Source: Culex pipiens pallens (Eukaryota > Arthropoda > Insecta > Diptera > Culicidae). From it: a stretch of 64,000 nt of DNA. Under the pieces are notes generated by a model. That model was not told the origin of the DNA. It was given only the letters and a program-made list of their open reading frames with translations, and searched no databases. The translations under genes and the position numbers were made by a program. Below are positions 46,273-57,011 of the stretch, in pieces. The stretch covers positions 21,138,873 through 21,202,872 of the forward strand of contig NC_068938.1 of assembly GCF_016801865.2 (NCBI RefSeq), in the 5' to 3' direction. The stretch's first letter is position 1; each line of letters starts with the position of its first letter.

Positions 46273-47296
46273 CCCGGTCACGAGAAATTCTAGCAGAGTT
46301 GGTTCTGCTAGAATCCTGCTAGAATGATTCTAGCAGGCCTGTCAGGATTCTGTAAGATTTTTGCTAGAATATTCTAACAGAGCGAAATCTGCTAGAATTT
46401 TGTGAGAATTTTGCTAGATAAATCTGACAGAGCGAAATCTGTCAAAAATTACTTCATTACCGCCAAACCGCTTCGTAGCGAACTTTACTTCCGCCAAAAT
46501 AGTCTTGTCATCAAACCTGTAAACAAGTTCGATGACGAAGTGAACTTTGTTCAACTCATTTTTGTCGGTTATTTGGTAAGTTATTCAAACAAAACAGTAG
46601 TGTGCCAAGAGAACTTACTTATCCTTTTTAACAGGCACCAGATGGAGATGGTTCCGAGAAAACCAGAGCACCATAGTCAACATAAACGGCCATTGGCCTA
46701 TGCTACGCGGAAGCATTCCAGAAACAAAAGGTAAGCACTGGAGCAGAATCTAGAAACAGCAAAGCCGGATTGTTTATAAGATTTTTTTATTTGCAGGTGG
46801 TCCCGAGATTTTCCACGCAACGCAATGTTCCAGTGCCATCCGTTCCTCAACGATTGAAGTGACCATTAAGTGAAGTGTAGAATTTAAAAGTCAGTGATAG
46901 TGCATGTTTTGCTTCCATTTGTTGTAATAAAAAAAAATGAATAAATTTGATTTTGAAACGCGTTTTTAGTTTGAAAATAAATAGAAATATCCTAGGAAAT
47001 ATCTTACTAACTGCTTCTAGCAGGATTCTAGCAGAAATTTCCTGCCAGTTAATTCTATCAAAATTCTAACAAAATTCTAGCAGAATGGGCTGTCAGTTCA
47101 TTCTAGCAGCATTCTAGCAGGATTCTTACAGAACCGGTTGATTTCGCCGACCTCTGCTAGAACCGGTTATTGCATTTGAGCTAGAATTCTTTGAGAATTC
47201 TGGCAAAGAACTGGCAGGATGATGGCAGCTTTCTAGTAAGAATAATTTCGCTCTGTTAGAATTCTGTAAGAATTTTGCTAGAACGCCGTGACTGGG
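46273..47296. mobile_element. 1024-bp TA-flanked element with spliced mini-gene, absent from copy B
   Basis: The ends CCCGGTCACG and CGTGACTGGG are inverted. TA flanks both sides (46271-46272, 47297-47298), and copy B has the intact empty site (CATATAGGCTC) near 56155. The subterminal zones (46285-46445 and 47010-47280) are filled with variants of TTCTAGCAGAATTCT in both orientations. The middle (46450-46950) is a transcription-unit-like segment. The TA target suggests the Tc1/mariner group, but no transposase is present. Confidence 0.85.
46642..46857 (+). CDS. Putative 49-aa spliced ORF inside the transposon
   Basis: An ATG at 46642 opens a frame through exon 46642-46730, a 66-nt intron (46731-46796, GTAAGC to TTGCAG) and exon 46797-46857, ending in TGA: 49 residues, rich in Arg, Lys and His, beginning MEMVPRKPEHHSQHKR. 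A further leader intron, 46576-46634 (GTAAGT to TTTTAACAG), precedes it, and AATAAA signals lie at 46926 and 46940. The splice and poly(A) signals are all of good quality, but the short peptide matches no family I know. It may be a captured host leader or 3' region, not a functional protein. Confidence 0.35.
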
Positions 47297-48116
47297 TAGG
47301 CTCTCTACTCCAATAACAGCAGGGTGATATAAACATTGATGATTTCAAAAGAAGTTATGTTTGCTTTTCTTAAATAAAATGACGGAATCAATGTTTTATT
47401 GAATATGGATGATCAAGTATCAATAAAAGCAACGTTTTTCATCGTTTGTTATCATTAGAACACATTGTTTTGCTTTTATATTAAAATTGGAATTGAAAAA
47501 TGATGCTCAACATTCAAATGCGTTTTTCTCAAAACGCTTGGTTTGTACATGATGCTTTTTGAAATGTTGGCGTCGAAATGTCGCTATTTGGCCACCATCT
47601 TAATTTATAGAAATCGAGCAATTTTGGAGCATTTTTTTAAATACAATTTTAATGATTCGACTATCCGGTGTTATATTTTGACGAGGACTTTGGATAACCG
47701 AGTACGAACTGTGTTTATATATTGAAATCCCCAGATTTCTGATTTTTTTAAATGATTTATTTTCTTAAACTTTTCAAGTTTTAAATTTTTTAGAATTTTT
47801 GAAGTTCTGAATTTCTAAAATGAATTTACAATTGATGATGATTTTCAGGACCCTGAGTATTTGAATTTCTAAAGGCTGGTTCTGAAATTCAAAAATATAA
47901 AAGTTTCATATTAAAAAAAATGTTGTGTGCATTTTATATATAAATTTCTGGTTGTCAAATACTAAAATTTTAAAAATTTACATTTCGAAATTTTAAAATT
48001 GTAGAACTATTTAACGATTAAATGTCTGAGTTTTGAAATCTTAGAAATTTGTTTTTTTTTCGATTTCATATTCTGAAATGCCGGAAATCTCAAATTATTT
48101 TTTGTTGTTTTCAAAC

Positions 48117-49357
48117 AAAACAAGAGGTAAAGTTGATGAAAAACTAATATAAAAATAGAGCGTAATGGCCAGCTTAGAGTTATGATTCTATTCCATTTTG
48201 TCACATAATTGAATATTTGAAACAGGATTCGAACTTTAGTTTGGCAATAGTTTTTTTGAATAAATATTTGTAATTGTTTAACTAAATTCATTGGGTAATT
48301 TAAAATGTGTTTTTTCCAAATGTTGCCCTTGAACTTTTTTTTGTGAGTATGGGTAAATTACCTGCCATAGATAAAGCTTGATTTTCAGTTTACGGAAAAC
48401 TTAAATATCGAATAAAATCCAAAATTTAAAAGATTTTTACGTTGTGAAAACATAAAGAAAATAATGAAATTGAAAAAAAATAATCCAAGAAATTTTGAGT
48501 TCTTGCATAATTATTCAAAAAAAATGTCTCTTCAAACAGTCGTTTAAAATAAGTGGGAAAGCATAAAATCATATTAAACTGAATTTTCATTGAAAAAAAA
48601 AAATAAAAACAGTTAAATTCAATATCAAAAATTACGTAATTAAAAAGGGAACTTGGCAAAAACATTTTCTTTTATGAATTCCTTGACATTTTTCTAAATT
48701 TTTTGAATGAATAATAACAGCAATTACGTTTTAATCATTTTTTGATTTAAAATGATGATGATGTTAAAAAATATCAAAAACTATACGTTTGCCAATTTAA
48801 AAAATACCATGGATGTTATAAGTATTGTTGAACTTTCGATTATTTTTTCAAAGACTAATTGTTTGTGTTTCTACTCTGAATCATAATAATGAAATTACAT
48901 TTTTGAAGTTTTCTTTATTTACTCGGATTAGTTTTTTGTTGTTTAGTTTCTGTATTTTCAAAAAATGCCTATATTTGTTTTTTTGAATTCATTGAGATTT
49001 TTTTTCGGTGGTTAATATTGACTTTTCTTATAGAAAGTTTTATGTTTAAAATCATTCTTTAGATAAGAAATGCCTATTATTTGAGCATTCTGGAAAAGTC
49101 TGGAAAAAGTCGGGAAAAAGTCGGGAATTTGAAAATGGAGTTTGAGTGGTCACCCTGCAGGTCAGAACTTTGACATTCAATTTAAGCTCATTAAAAGCGA
49201 TTTCAACAGAAGTCGAGTGATAAATAGCTCAATAAGAAGTGAGCAAGCAAGTTTCTATCAAAAGTTTTGCAAAATTAGTTGTTTAAATAGTGAAAATCAG
49301 CAAATTGGATGGAGTTAGGAGCGAGTGCTTAACCTGCCAATGATACGAGAATTTCCC
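48117..49357. mobile_element. 1.24-kb copy-A insertion block
   Basis: Copy B goes directly from the sequence matching 48116 to that matching 49358, with only about 40 unrelated bases between. The block ends with an element terminus GAGTGGTCACCCTG (to 49158), matching the CAGGGTGACCACTCAA family, and a second dispersed repeat (49165-49355) also seen at 14440-14630. It is probably two insertions; the left end is not defined. Confidence 0.55.
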
Positions 49358-49491
49358 CTATTTTGAACAAAAATCTAAAAATTACAGTGTTTTGTTACTA
49401 AATCGTTTTTGATAGACTTCTATTGAGCGTGCAAGACCTTTTCGATCCAAAGGGCTAACACGGCGCGAAATGTCAGTTTGTTTCGTGTAAA
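49358..49491 (+). promoter_or_regulatory. Second copy of the Z4 upstream region
   Basis: About 134 bp match the sequence just upstream of Z4 (57012-57136), including AACACGGCGCGAAATGTCAG. After the MITE insertion the match resumes (TAAACAAC) for a few bases before the N gap. No Z4 coding sequence follows, because the contig ends here. Confidence 0.8.
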
Positions 49492-49494
49492 TAA

Positions 49495-49660
49495 GGGAGC
49501 GTTCTTTTATTACGTAACGCAGTAGGGGGGGAGGGGGGGTCGGAGGCCGTGTTACGCTCCATACAAAATTTTTAAAATTTGTATGGAAATTTTGTTACGA
49601 GGGGGGGGGAGGGGGTCTAAAAGTCCGATTTTTTGCGTTACGTAATAAAAGAACGCTCCC
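49495..49660. mobile_element. 166-bp MITE with TAA duplication, absent at Z4
   Basis: The inverted ends start GGGAGCGTTCTTTTATTACG and continue TAACGC. TAA flanks it on both sides (49492-49494, 49661-49663). The corresponding place upstream of the real Z4 (about 57137-57141) has a single TAA and no element. The interior has long G runs. Partial copies of one end lie upstream of both Z3 copies (42569, 51436). Confidence 0.9.
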
Positions 49661-49672
49661 TAAACAACTTTT

Positions 49673-49772
49673 NNNNNNNNNNNNNNNNNNNNNNNNNNNN
49701 NNNNNNNNNNNNNNNNNNNNNNNNNNNNNNNNNNNNNNNNNNNNNNNNNNNNNNNNNNNNNNNNNNNNNNNN
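49673..49772. other. Assembly gap (100 N)
   Basis: Exactly 100 N, a conventional placeholder for a gap of unknown size. The homology between its two sides is what raises the false-duplication question. Confidence 1.
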
Positions 49773-49778
49773 AAGTAC

Positions 49779-50513
49779 CTTTGAGGTAAACTTTCGGTCG
49801 CACTGATCGCACGCAAACGGCCTTTCGCTTTTCTCAAGGTGCGAGTTTGCGTGATTCGAAAGTTGGATCTGCTTTGGGAACCGTTTCTGGCAAATCGAAC
49901 ACTCGAAATTGCGCTCGTGTCGACTTTTTTTATGATGATGGTACTTGAAGTAGTCCGCGGTAACGTACTCGCATCCTGCGTATTTGCATGTGTATTGCTT
50001 CGATTCGTCAGAACCTTTGGTGTAAATCTGGCGAGGATTTTTACCCACGATTTTTTCTTTGGACAGGCTAATTGCTTTTGTTATTTTTCTTTTCTTCGGC
50101 GGTGCTTCCACTTCTACGTATTCAAACTCTGACGAGCTTCCGTCTTCACTTGATGCTTCTCCTGAACTTTCCCAAGGTTCATTTTTGATGCCAACATCAT
50201 CATCATTTTCCGACTCCGACCCAACGTTGCCTTTACGCGATTTTAAAAACTCAGGCAATTTAAACACATTGTCCAGAAACGACTGTCGCACGTTGTAGGC
50301 CGTTTCCAGCTTTCCGCAGCACTCGGAGCATGCTTTCTGAGGGTAGGAATCGTTCAGGTCTATCGTGACACCGGTGAGCAGGACGAACATCTTGGGAATC
50401 GGTACATCTTTGACGGTAGACTGGATCGGCACCAGCGCTGGGGCTTTCGTTAGGCAGAATCGACAGAAGTGGGCAATGTCTTCGGGGTGAGGTGTTATGC
50501 TGGAGGTTTCCAT
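49779..50513 (-). CDS. ZAD zinc-finger protein Z2, copy B, partial (exon 1 only)
   Basis: Exon 1 (50513-49779, 245 codons) is intact and ends at the same GT donor as copy A. Six intron bases follow before the N gap, so exons 2 and 3 are missing from the assembly, not shown to be absent from the genome. The ZAD and the first fingers are conserved. Compared with copy A there are 11 amino acid changes in 245, mostly in the linker and in the residues leading into the first finger (for example Lys6 to Ile and Ala to Glu in FEYVxVE). This is far more than in the neighbouring Z3 copies. A SINE insertion lies in its 5' leader or promoter. Confidence 0.88.
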
Positions 50514-50547
50514 TGGTGAATAGCTTTGCTATCGATTTAGCTTCGGT

Positions 50548-50691
50548 AGCTCAGTCGATTGTTGGTCGGACTCGCGATCCAATGGTCGCGGGTTTGAATT
50601 GTTAGGTTAAAAAGATTGGTTGAACGCAACACAAAACGCAATAACCGTTGATTCGCTTTATGTTCTATACGCTGAAAAATGCAGCATGTTT
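50548..50691 (+). mobile_element. 144-bp tRNA-like SINE insertion, copy B only
   Basis: Copy A reads straight through (CTTCGGTGAATC), whereas copy B has 144 extra bases beginning AGCTCAGTCGATTGTTGG (A-box-like) with GGTCGCGGGTTTGAATT (B-box-like) about 30 bp further on. It sits 35 bp upstream of the Z2 start codon, so it is likely within the leader or core promoter. Confidence 0.65.
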
Positions 50692-51540
50692 GAATCAAGA
50701 AAACAAATAGATAAACAAAAATGATTTTTGTTAAGCCACTTCGGTGTAGAAAAAAATATTCATAAAAAAACACTTTTTAACGAAAAACTTCTCTATACGT
50801 GTAAGCAATCCAAAATTTCGCAAAGTGAAATTCAACGCCGGAAGATGAAACACCCTTTTCCATCTCAAAACGAGCTTTTCAAGTATCTTAAGTTGATAGT
50901 TTCCTTTGTAAACAACATTAAAACTGCGCCCATTTTTTATCTAAGAAATTCATGGTTTGATTTAACGCAATTTTTAGTTGGTTATATTCAATATACTGTT
51001 ATGTTGCGAGTACTTACAGTTTCGCCAACCAATGTTCACGAAATCAATTTAAATCTGTGTGCAGTTTTCAAACATTTGTTTACAATGCTTCCAAACATCC
51101 ATCTAATTTGACATTTCAACCAAAATTAACCCAAACTTTCACTAACTTTCTGCGAACGTACATTCCAACTCGCGACAAAAATCGAAGAGGGCTAATTTCA
51201 TGCCCGCTGTCATTCTACTCTTTTTAGTTGTTTGTAAATAAAGCAAATCACGTAAGTTGGAGAAGTTTTCGCTAAATTTGCTAGTTAAAACAGTGTTTTT
51301 GGTAAAGTAAAAAGTGCTAATCAATCGAGGCAAAGTTAGTTACGTCGAAGACATAACCGGAATAGTTAAGACAAAACGTAATGGAAATGGGATAACATTT
51401 AGGGTGATGAAATCCGCTCTTGTTTTCTGATAAAGGAGCGTTCTTTTATTACGTAACGCAGTTGGGGAGGTAGTCTGAACTGGACTGCACGGCATACGTC
51501 CACCTGCGCCAGACACTAAAATTTACCAGATTATTTTCCG

Positions 51541-51890
51541 AGTATATGACGTGACCGTGCAGCAAAAGGTTTTACAGATGTCTACTGTTTGAAGGCTCTC
51601 TACTGTGCTTCGGTTCGTTCAACGCTGGAGTATGCTGTTCTCCCGTATGGAGTCCCTACTAAGAAAACAGTGCGGTGCGAATTGTGAGTGTGCAGCGAAG
51701 ATTCATCCGGTTCGCGTTCCGTCGACTCAACCCTTAGCAGTGCGAAGAAAGGCCAGCCGTTCACTCGTGATCTCCGACGCTTTGACTTCTAGATTGTAAT
51801 GCCCAGCCATTCTTCAAGGACTGGACATAACGGTTCCGCTCCGAACACTTCGAAATACTCTGTTCTTCCGTGTTCCTATCTACCAAGTTT
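51541..51890 (+). pseudogene. Non-LTR retrotransposon remnant (copy B)
   Basis: A plus-strand frame at about 51600 reads CASVRSTLEYAVLP, a motif typical of the C-terminal third of Jockey-like reverse transcriptases, followed by frame-broken sequence. It is homologous to 42765-43130 but with different indels. It lies directly upstream of Z3 in both copies. Confidence 0.6.
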
Positions 51891-51998
51891 TTATTGTTTT
51901 TAGGCGATAATTTCAGAGTTCTAACAATTCTGCAACTCGATAAAAGAAAAGATAATTGAGATTTTCGTTATAAACTACCGCTTCCTGCAGGATCGACG

Positions 51999-53907
51999 AT
52001 GGCGGACACGCTGGAGATAAAGGTGCTGGAAACGGAGCCGAAACCCGTGGGACCGGACGACTTTTGTCGCCTGTGCCTCGAGGCCAACCCCGAGTTGATA
52101 TCGCTCATGAGCCACATTGGTGAGAATTCGGTTCCGAAGATGTTCGTCTTCCTGACCGGGCTGGAGATCGACTTTGACGACGACTACCCGAAGGTGGCCT
52201 GCACGACGTGCTTCACCCGGCTCGAGCAAGCCTACCGTACGCGGAAGGACTTTTTGGACTGCTTCTCCACGCTGATTAGCATGACCGTGGAACCGGATCC
52301 GACCGGCGGGGATAAAGATTTGCTTGAGGAATGTGCCTTTACGAATGAAATAATTTTGAAAGAGGAGATTATTTCCGAAGCGAGCGATGTAGAGATCGTA
52401 CCAGAAGTCAGAAAGAGGGGCAGACCAAAGGGAACAGCGGCTCTTAAGACAGTTAAAGTTACGGGGAAGAAAATGAAGCCCACAAATGTTGATCCTTCGA
52501 CCGAGACAGACGATGTGGATAGCAACGAGGAAGGTCGATCGAAGAAGAAAAAACGAAGGGGAACGGAAACCAAGGAGCAGCAAATCGCCCGTCGCAAGTT
52601 CTCTAGCATGGACCCCAACAAATGCTACATCTGCCAGGAGGTGTTTGAGAGTATTCGCGAGCTTAACGTTCACCTTCCGCAGCACATGGACATGCTGCCG
52701 TACACGTGCGAGCTATGCCTCAACGGAAATGGTCCCCAGAAGGAGAAAATAGCCTCGCTGGTTTTGCTGCACCGCCACGTCCGGATGCACTCCGGAAACG
52801 TTCCGTGTCCGAAGTGTCCGTACAAGCTGTTTGGCATAAATCGAATGTACAACCACGTGAAGCATAGCCACAGGGACGGAGGCAAAGAGTACATCTGCGA
52901 AACGTGCGGCTCTAAATTACCCAACAAGAACGCCTTCGGAGCGCACATGTTGCGCCACAAATACATCGAGGAAGGTCGCTACACGTGCGAAATTTGTGGC
53001 GCCAAGTTCGGAAACAATCCCCGTCTGGAACGGCACATGCTCGGCCACAAGGACAAGGAGTTCCAGTGCCAGTACTGTGACAAACATTACCCCAGCAAAA
53101 CTCTGCTGCTGACTCACGAACGCGAGCACGCCGGAAAAGCCCTGTTTATCTGCGTGACCTGCGAAGAGCAATTCCCCTCCCGCGAGAAACGTTTCCACCA
53201 CATTAACGAAGCCCACCCGGAAGTGGCGAAAGCAAATCGTGAAAATGAAAAGCTTCACTACGGAAAGAAGAACCCGGGATCGGGCCGGAAGCGTAAATTC
53301 GAAAAACCAGACAGCTTTCCGTGCGACTTTGAGGGCTGCGACTATGTGGGCCGCACCTACGGCAATCTACACTACCACAAGCAGAAGCACCGGTTGCGGT
53401 TCGTTTGCCAATGGTGCCCGAAGAGATTCCCTACGAAGCAACTGTGCACCGTGCACGAGGTCGTTCACACCGGCGAGAAATCGTTCATGTGTGACCAGTG
53501 CGACAAATGTTACACGCAAATAGTAAGCTCAACCAATATACTAACGTTGAATCTAGTTTTAATCAGTTCTAACTTCCCCCCTTAAGAACTGCCTAAGGCG
53601 ACACCAGATAACGCACATGGAGAATGCGCCCAAATCGTACGTGTGTTTCGATTGTGGCGAAGCGTTCACGACCAAGTCCAGGCTGGACAACCACGCGCTC
53701 AGACACTCGGAGCCGCAGCATCAGTCAGTGTTATAACAATAAAAGTTAGAGGAAAGTTAACTAAACAAAGATTCATTTCTTTTCACTTTCAGGTGCGAAA
53801 TCTGCCAGCGTTCGTTCCGCTACAAGGGCGATTGGACGCGGCACATGAAGCAGCATGAGGAGGGCAAGCTGGTTGGTCAGGTTGCAAAAATTGAGGAGGT
53901 TTGCTAG
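51999..53907 (+). CDS. ZAD zinc-finger protein Z3 with AT-hook (591 aa), copy B
   Basis: CDS exons 51999-53522, 53587-53723 and 53793-53907 have the same lengths and phases as copy A, giving 591 residues. By eye, exon 1 differs at about 15 nucleotides, all synonymous and all in its last 60 percent, so the first 508 residues are identical, including the ZAD, AT-hook and fingers 1-9. The short exon 2 has three replacements (Val to Met, two Pro to Ser) around fingers 10-11. The donor of the last intron is GTCAGT instead of GTGAGT, a weaker site; read-through would end the protein after finger 11 at a TAA. It is either an allele of copy A or a very recent duplicate. Confidence 0.9.
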
Positions 53908-54164
53908 TTTGATATGTGTTTTGTAGGATTCTTATTTTGTATTGTGTTTTTTTTTATCAAAGTTTGAAATGTAAGATTGGAGCTTAAAAATATATTGCAG
54001 ATTATCACACCAAAATCTCGTTTTGTTTTATTTTATGACAAATTTTCGAAAGTCCAGTTCAAGATAAATACGGAGATTCTTCAATGCTTTATTACATCAA
54101 TTCTGAAGTTCTTGAATTCTTTATTTTTTATCTCTTGAATTCCGCAATAGTTGAAATAATTTTA

Positions 54165-54463
54165 TAATAATTAAATAAATAATAATAAAAAATAATTACG
54201 AATTATTCGTAAACTCGGTGTAGCAATCGAGCTTACATTGCTAAAAAAAAATGTTCACGACGATAAGGTTTATTTTACTGAGTACAATGACCCTTTGTAC
54301 GACCACAACCTGTGTAATAATTAAATAAATAATAATAAAAAATAATTACGAATTATTCGTAAATTCGGTGTAGCAATCGAGCTTACATTGCTGAAAAAAA
54401 ATGTTCACGACGATAAGGTTTATTTTACTGAGTACAATGACCCTTTGTACGACCACAACCTGT
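54165..54463. repeat. 150-bp tandem duplication, copy B only
   Basis: TAATAATTAAATAAATAATA and the following sequence up to the CCACAACCTGT word occur twice with a 150-bp offset (54165 and 54315). Copy A has the unit once (about 45404-45553). Confidence 0.85.
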
Positions 54464-54740
54464 CAAATCAAAGATTACATGAACCTCGTGACGAAAAACA
54501 GCATCATGAAAAAGACGCCATGTACATTTGCAGACGAAAAACGAACCATAACAAAACTTCCCCTCCACTTGCAAAAAGCGCCATGTACATTCGGCGAAGA
54601 AAAACGAATCATAACAAAGCTTCCCCTCCAATATAGGGACCTACATAAACACCCAAAGTCATTCAAATTTAAGGTTGAAAAACTTGTAGTTTTTCTTTGG
54701 TGTTGGCACTTTTCTTGTATCGAACAAGCACAAACATAAT

Positions 54741-55965
54741 TGTACGAGTGAGGACCGGTTGGACGGCCGGAAATGAAACACGACGGATTAAAACTAAAAA
54801 AAAACTCCTTCCTTTATTCGTCCGATCACGTAGCGTGTTTCGAAAAGACTCTTGTTTACACTTTTTTAGCGCGCGCTCAATCACGCGCCAACGAACTGTC
54901 AACCTGCCCAGGGGTGTTCATCATCAAAGGGGAGAGTGGGGTCGGTTGACCGGAACATACTCCCCCACCTTGAGGCAGCAATGCCTCAACCGATCTCCTA
55001 GGTAGACCCGGTACACCGACCGCATTGCTGTACTGGTGACGCCCGGCCAGCTCCTATCGAATTCGATAACATCTTTCCCTTTTGCAATGGCGCCTCCGGC
55101 CGCGCTTGATTCCCGGAAGTAACCCATCCGAAGATGGTGTTCTGCGCCACTGGAACACCGTCGTTGTCTTTGACTTGCCCTGGTTGGAGAAGGGCAAGAA
55201 AGGCGTCTGCTCCCAAAACTAAGTCGATGGCTCCCGGCCGATGGTACGCCGGATCAGCAAGAGAACCCTTTAACTGTTTGTTCAAGAGTTTTGGATGCAT
55301 CTCACACTGCTGTGTCGGTAGGGCTGTAGTAAGGTTCCCAACAATGTAGGCGCTTGTTTGTAGAACTGCTGCGTCTGAAAACCGGTTTGAAATCACGAGC
55401 TTCACCAATCCGTTTGCGGTTCCGGCTACCCGATCGCCCAGGCCAGTGACTTCAATCTTATCGTTCGATCGAGGGAGTCCGAGTTTGTTGTAACAAGTCT
55501 CCGAGATCAAGGATGCTTCGGAGCCGGAATCGATCAGGGTCCGCACTGGGAGAAGACTACCGTCGTTTTTGCGAATGCGGATAACTGCAGTAGGCAAAAC
55601 GAGTGCTTTCCGCGGCACCTCCACAGGAATCTGTACATCCGTCGACCGTGGTGGTTGGGAGCTTGGATTCGGGATGGGCGTGATGAATAGCTTCTGCAGT
55701 TTTCTCTGTGGACATAACAGCGAATGATGCCGTTTCCCGCAGCCCACGGTGCGGCACACTGACTTTGAACTGCATCCCTTGGCCATGTGGGATGGCCCCA
55801 AACAGTTATAGCACAATCTCGCCTGCATCACTAGTTTCCGTTTGCATTTTATGTCCATCTTCTTGAACTCATCACATCGATAGACCGGATGTTCCTTAGA
55901 ACATTTCGCGCACTTTTCTGCTGCTATCGCCAAGTGTAGCGACTGCACTGTCTTGTTGTTCACTG
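54741..55965 (-). mobile_element. BEL/Pao-type LTR retrotransposon fragment, copy B only
   Basis: It is inserted in copy B with 5-bp duplications ATAAT (54736-54740, 55966-55970); copy A has the empty site near 45860. Its minus-strand frame (to 54998) carries a CxxC-x4-H-x4-C zinc knuckle (CYNCLGPSHMAKGC), an aspartic protease motif (LIDSGSEASLIS) and the FGWVTSG motif common after it in BEL/Pao. The frame then joins a 3' untranslated part, and the element ends in ACTCGTACA with an internal AATAAA, like the 3' end of an LTR. Reverse transcriptase, integrase and the 5' LTR are missing, so it is an internally deleted, inactive copy. Confidence 0.8.
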
Positions 55966-57011
55966 ATAATAAAAACTACCAGATTATTATCAACAACAGT
56001 TTTACAATACTTGTAATTGTTATAAGTCTCGTTTTTTTTGCCAAAATTATTTTAAATTGATTCCAACCTTGTTCTTGCATGATCTTGTTGCTCGATTGGA
56101 ACCCCGATTTGACAGTTCGATTGGAACCCTGAGAGTGACATTTCGCCTCTCCATATAGGCTCTCTACTCCAATAACAGCAGGGTGATATAAACATTGATG
56201 ATTTCAAAAGAAGTTATGTTTGTTTTTCTTATATAAAATGACGGAATCAATGTTTTATTGAATATGGTATCAATAAAAGCAACGTTTTTCATCGTTTGTT
56301 ATCATTAGAACACATTGTTTTGCTTTTATATTAAAATTGGAATTGAAAAATGATGCTCAACATTCAAATGCGTTTTTCTCAAAACGCTTGGTTTGTACAT
56401 GATGCTTTTTGAAATGTTGGCGTCGAAATGTCGCTATTTGGCCACCATCTTAATTTATAGAAATCGAGCAATTTTGGAGCATTTTTTTAAATACAATTTT
56501 AATGATTCGACTATCCGGTGTTATATTTTGACGAGGACTTTGGATAATCGAGTACGAACTGTGTTTATATTTTGAAATCCCCAGATTTCTGATTTTTTTT
56601 AAATGGTTTATTTTCTTAAACTTTTCAAGTTTTAAATTTTTTAGAATTTTTGAAGTTCTGTATTTCTAAAATGAATTTACAATTGATGATGATTTTCGGG
56701 ACCCTGAGTATTTGAATTTCTAAAGGCTGGTTCTGAAATTCAAAAATATAAAAGCTTCATATTAAAAAAAAATTGTGTGCATATTTATTTTATATATAAA
56801 TTTCTGGTTGTCAAATACTAAAATTTTAAAAAAATACATTTCGAAATTTTAAAATTGTAGAACTATTTAACGATTAAATGTCTGAGTTTTGAAATCTTAG
56901 AATTTGTTTTTTTTTTCGATTTCATATTCTGAAATGCCGGAAATCTCAAATTATTTTTTGTTGTTTTCAAAACGAGTTTTTTTTTCTACGCGTAAACACG
57001 GTAATTATTTT

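Larger units (their letters stand above)
45148..49359. other. Downstream of Z3 copy A: repeats and insertions
   Basis: This AT-rich DNA is shared with 53908-57010 of copy B apart from four copy-A-only insertions. A two-unit repeat of about 60 bp with CGCCATGTACATT lies at about 45610-45730. The TCCGGTGTTATATTTTGACG region near 47660 is the end of a degraded pogo-like element. Confidence 0.6.

Noticed and set aside
54998..55127. Separate small gene downstream of the protease frame
   Set aside because: It is part of the same BEL/Pao fragment (the junction to its 3' region) and not an independent gene.
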